Positions 5,182-5,319 of a stretch of 5,319 bases of DNA are shown here, piece after piece; the stretch's first letter is position 1, and every line of letters starts with the position of its first letter. This stretch comes from Thermoplasmata archaeon (GTDB lineage Archaea > Thermoplasmatota > Thermoplasmata > Lutacidiplasmatales > UBA184): contig JASHWL010000102.1 in assembly GCA_030044105.1 (NCBI GenBank), positions 1 through 5,319 of the forward strand. The letters are read 5' to 3'. The notes beneath the pieces are model-generated. The model was not told where the DNA came from. It saw only the letters and a program-made list of their open reading frames with translations, and made no database searches. A program made the position numbers and the translations under genes.

Positions 5182-5189
5182 GAATAAGT
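5182..5189 (-). promoter_or_regulatory. TATA-like box of the zinc-ribbon membrane protein gene
   Basis: ACTTATTC on the minus strand is centred 26 nt upstream of GTG 5159. It is the clearest archaeal-type promoter box in the window and indicates that transcription starts at or beside the start codon. This supports the short start over the TTG at 5300, which lies upstream of this promoter. Confidence 0.5.
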
Positions 5190-5292
5190 CCGCGTCTCTC
5201 GGCCGCGCAGCAGCTCCCCCGAAGGTTCCGCGCCGATCGCGACCGGCCGAGCGACCGCCCCGGGGAGCGGGCTCCTCGAGTACGACCCTGGG

Positions 5293-5314
5293 AGGCGCAA
5301 CAGGAGTTGCGCCT
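5293..5314. repeat. perfect 9-bp hairpin with AGGA/TCCT tetraloop
   Basis: AGGCGCAAC (5293-5301) and GTTGCGCCT (5306-5314) are perfect complements around a 4-nt loop, AGGA on the plus strand. It is the longest uninterrupted stem in the window and lies about 105 bases upstream of the zinc-ribbon gene's promoter box, in DNA without a recognisable gene. No T-run follows on either strand within the window (TTCGTG on plus), so it is not a classical terminator. It may close a transcript or small RNA from beyond the right edge. Confidence 0.5.
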
Positions 5315-5319
5315 TCGTG

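Noticed and set aside
5160..5300. TTG 5300 start for the zinc-ribbon protein
   Set aside because: It would put 47 Arg/Gly-rich residues before a ribbon that is normally N-terminal, and it begins upstream of the likely promoter box at 5182-5189.

Overview
This GC-rich window (roughly two thirds G+C by eye) most likely comes from an archaeon, tentatively a high-GC member of the Thermoplasmatota. Two things point that way. One protein has an N-terminal zinc ribbon, a proline-rich linker, one membrane helix and a secreted beta-type tail, a plan common in that phylum. In addition, several start codons lie 26-28 nt downstream of an isolated A/T-rich box, the geometry of archaeal TATA promoters with leaderless or nearly leaderless mRNAs. 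No rRNA, tRNA, insertion sequence or CRISPR array was found. The lineage is an inference, since no marker gene is present.

Layout, left to right. The left edge holds the N-terminal 208 residues of a DUF998-type multi-pass membrane protein on the minus strand, running off the window. Next come two tandem paralogues, also on the minus strand (833-1840 and 1946-2917). Both are alpha/alpha-toroid proteins related to the squalene cyclase/prenyltransferase-repeat fold, about 45% identical to each other by hand count over the core. A gene-free stretch of about 480 bases (2918-3399) with several inverted repeats separates them from a minus-strand GNAT acetyltransferase (3400-4002). A divergent intergenic region of about 207 bases, containing a strong 12-bp inverted repeat and a TATA-like box, leads to a small plus-strand gene of unknown function (4210-4578). 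That gene converges, with only 2 bp between stop codons, on the minus-strand zinc-ribbon membrane protein (4581-5159). The right edge (5160-5319) holds that gene's promoter and a perfect 9-bp hairpin.

The six genes do not form a recognisable pathway. The only clear functional unit is the toroid pair, which may be one transcription unit: the downstream copy has a Shine-Dalgarno-like GGTGA and no TATA-like box. The most interesting features are this duplicated toroid pair, whose biochemical role is unknown, and the 12-bp inverted repeat in the divergent promoter region. I see no convincing evidence for an entirely new multi-gene system.
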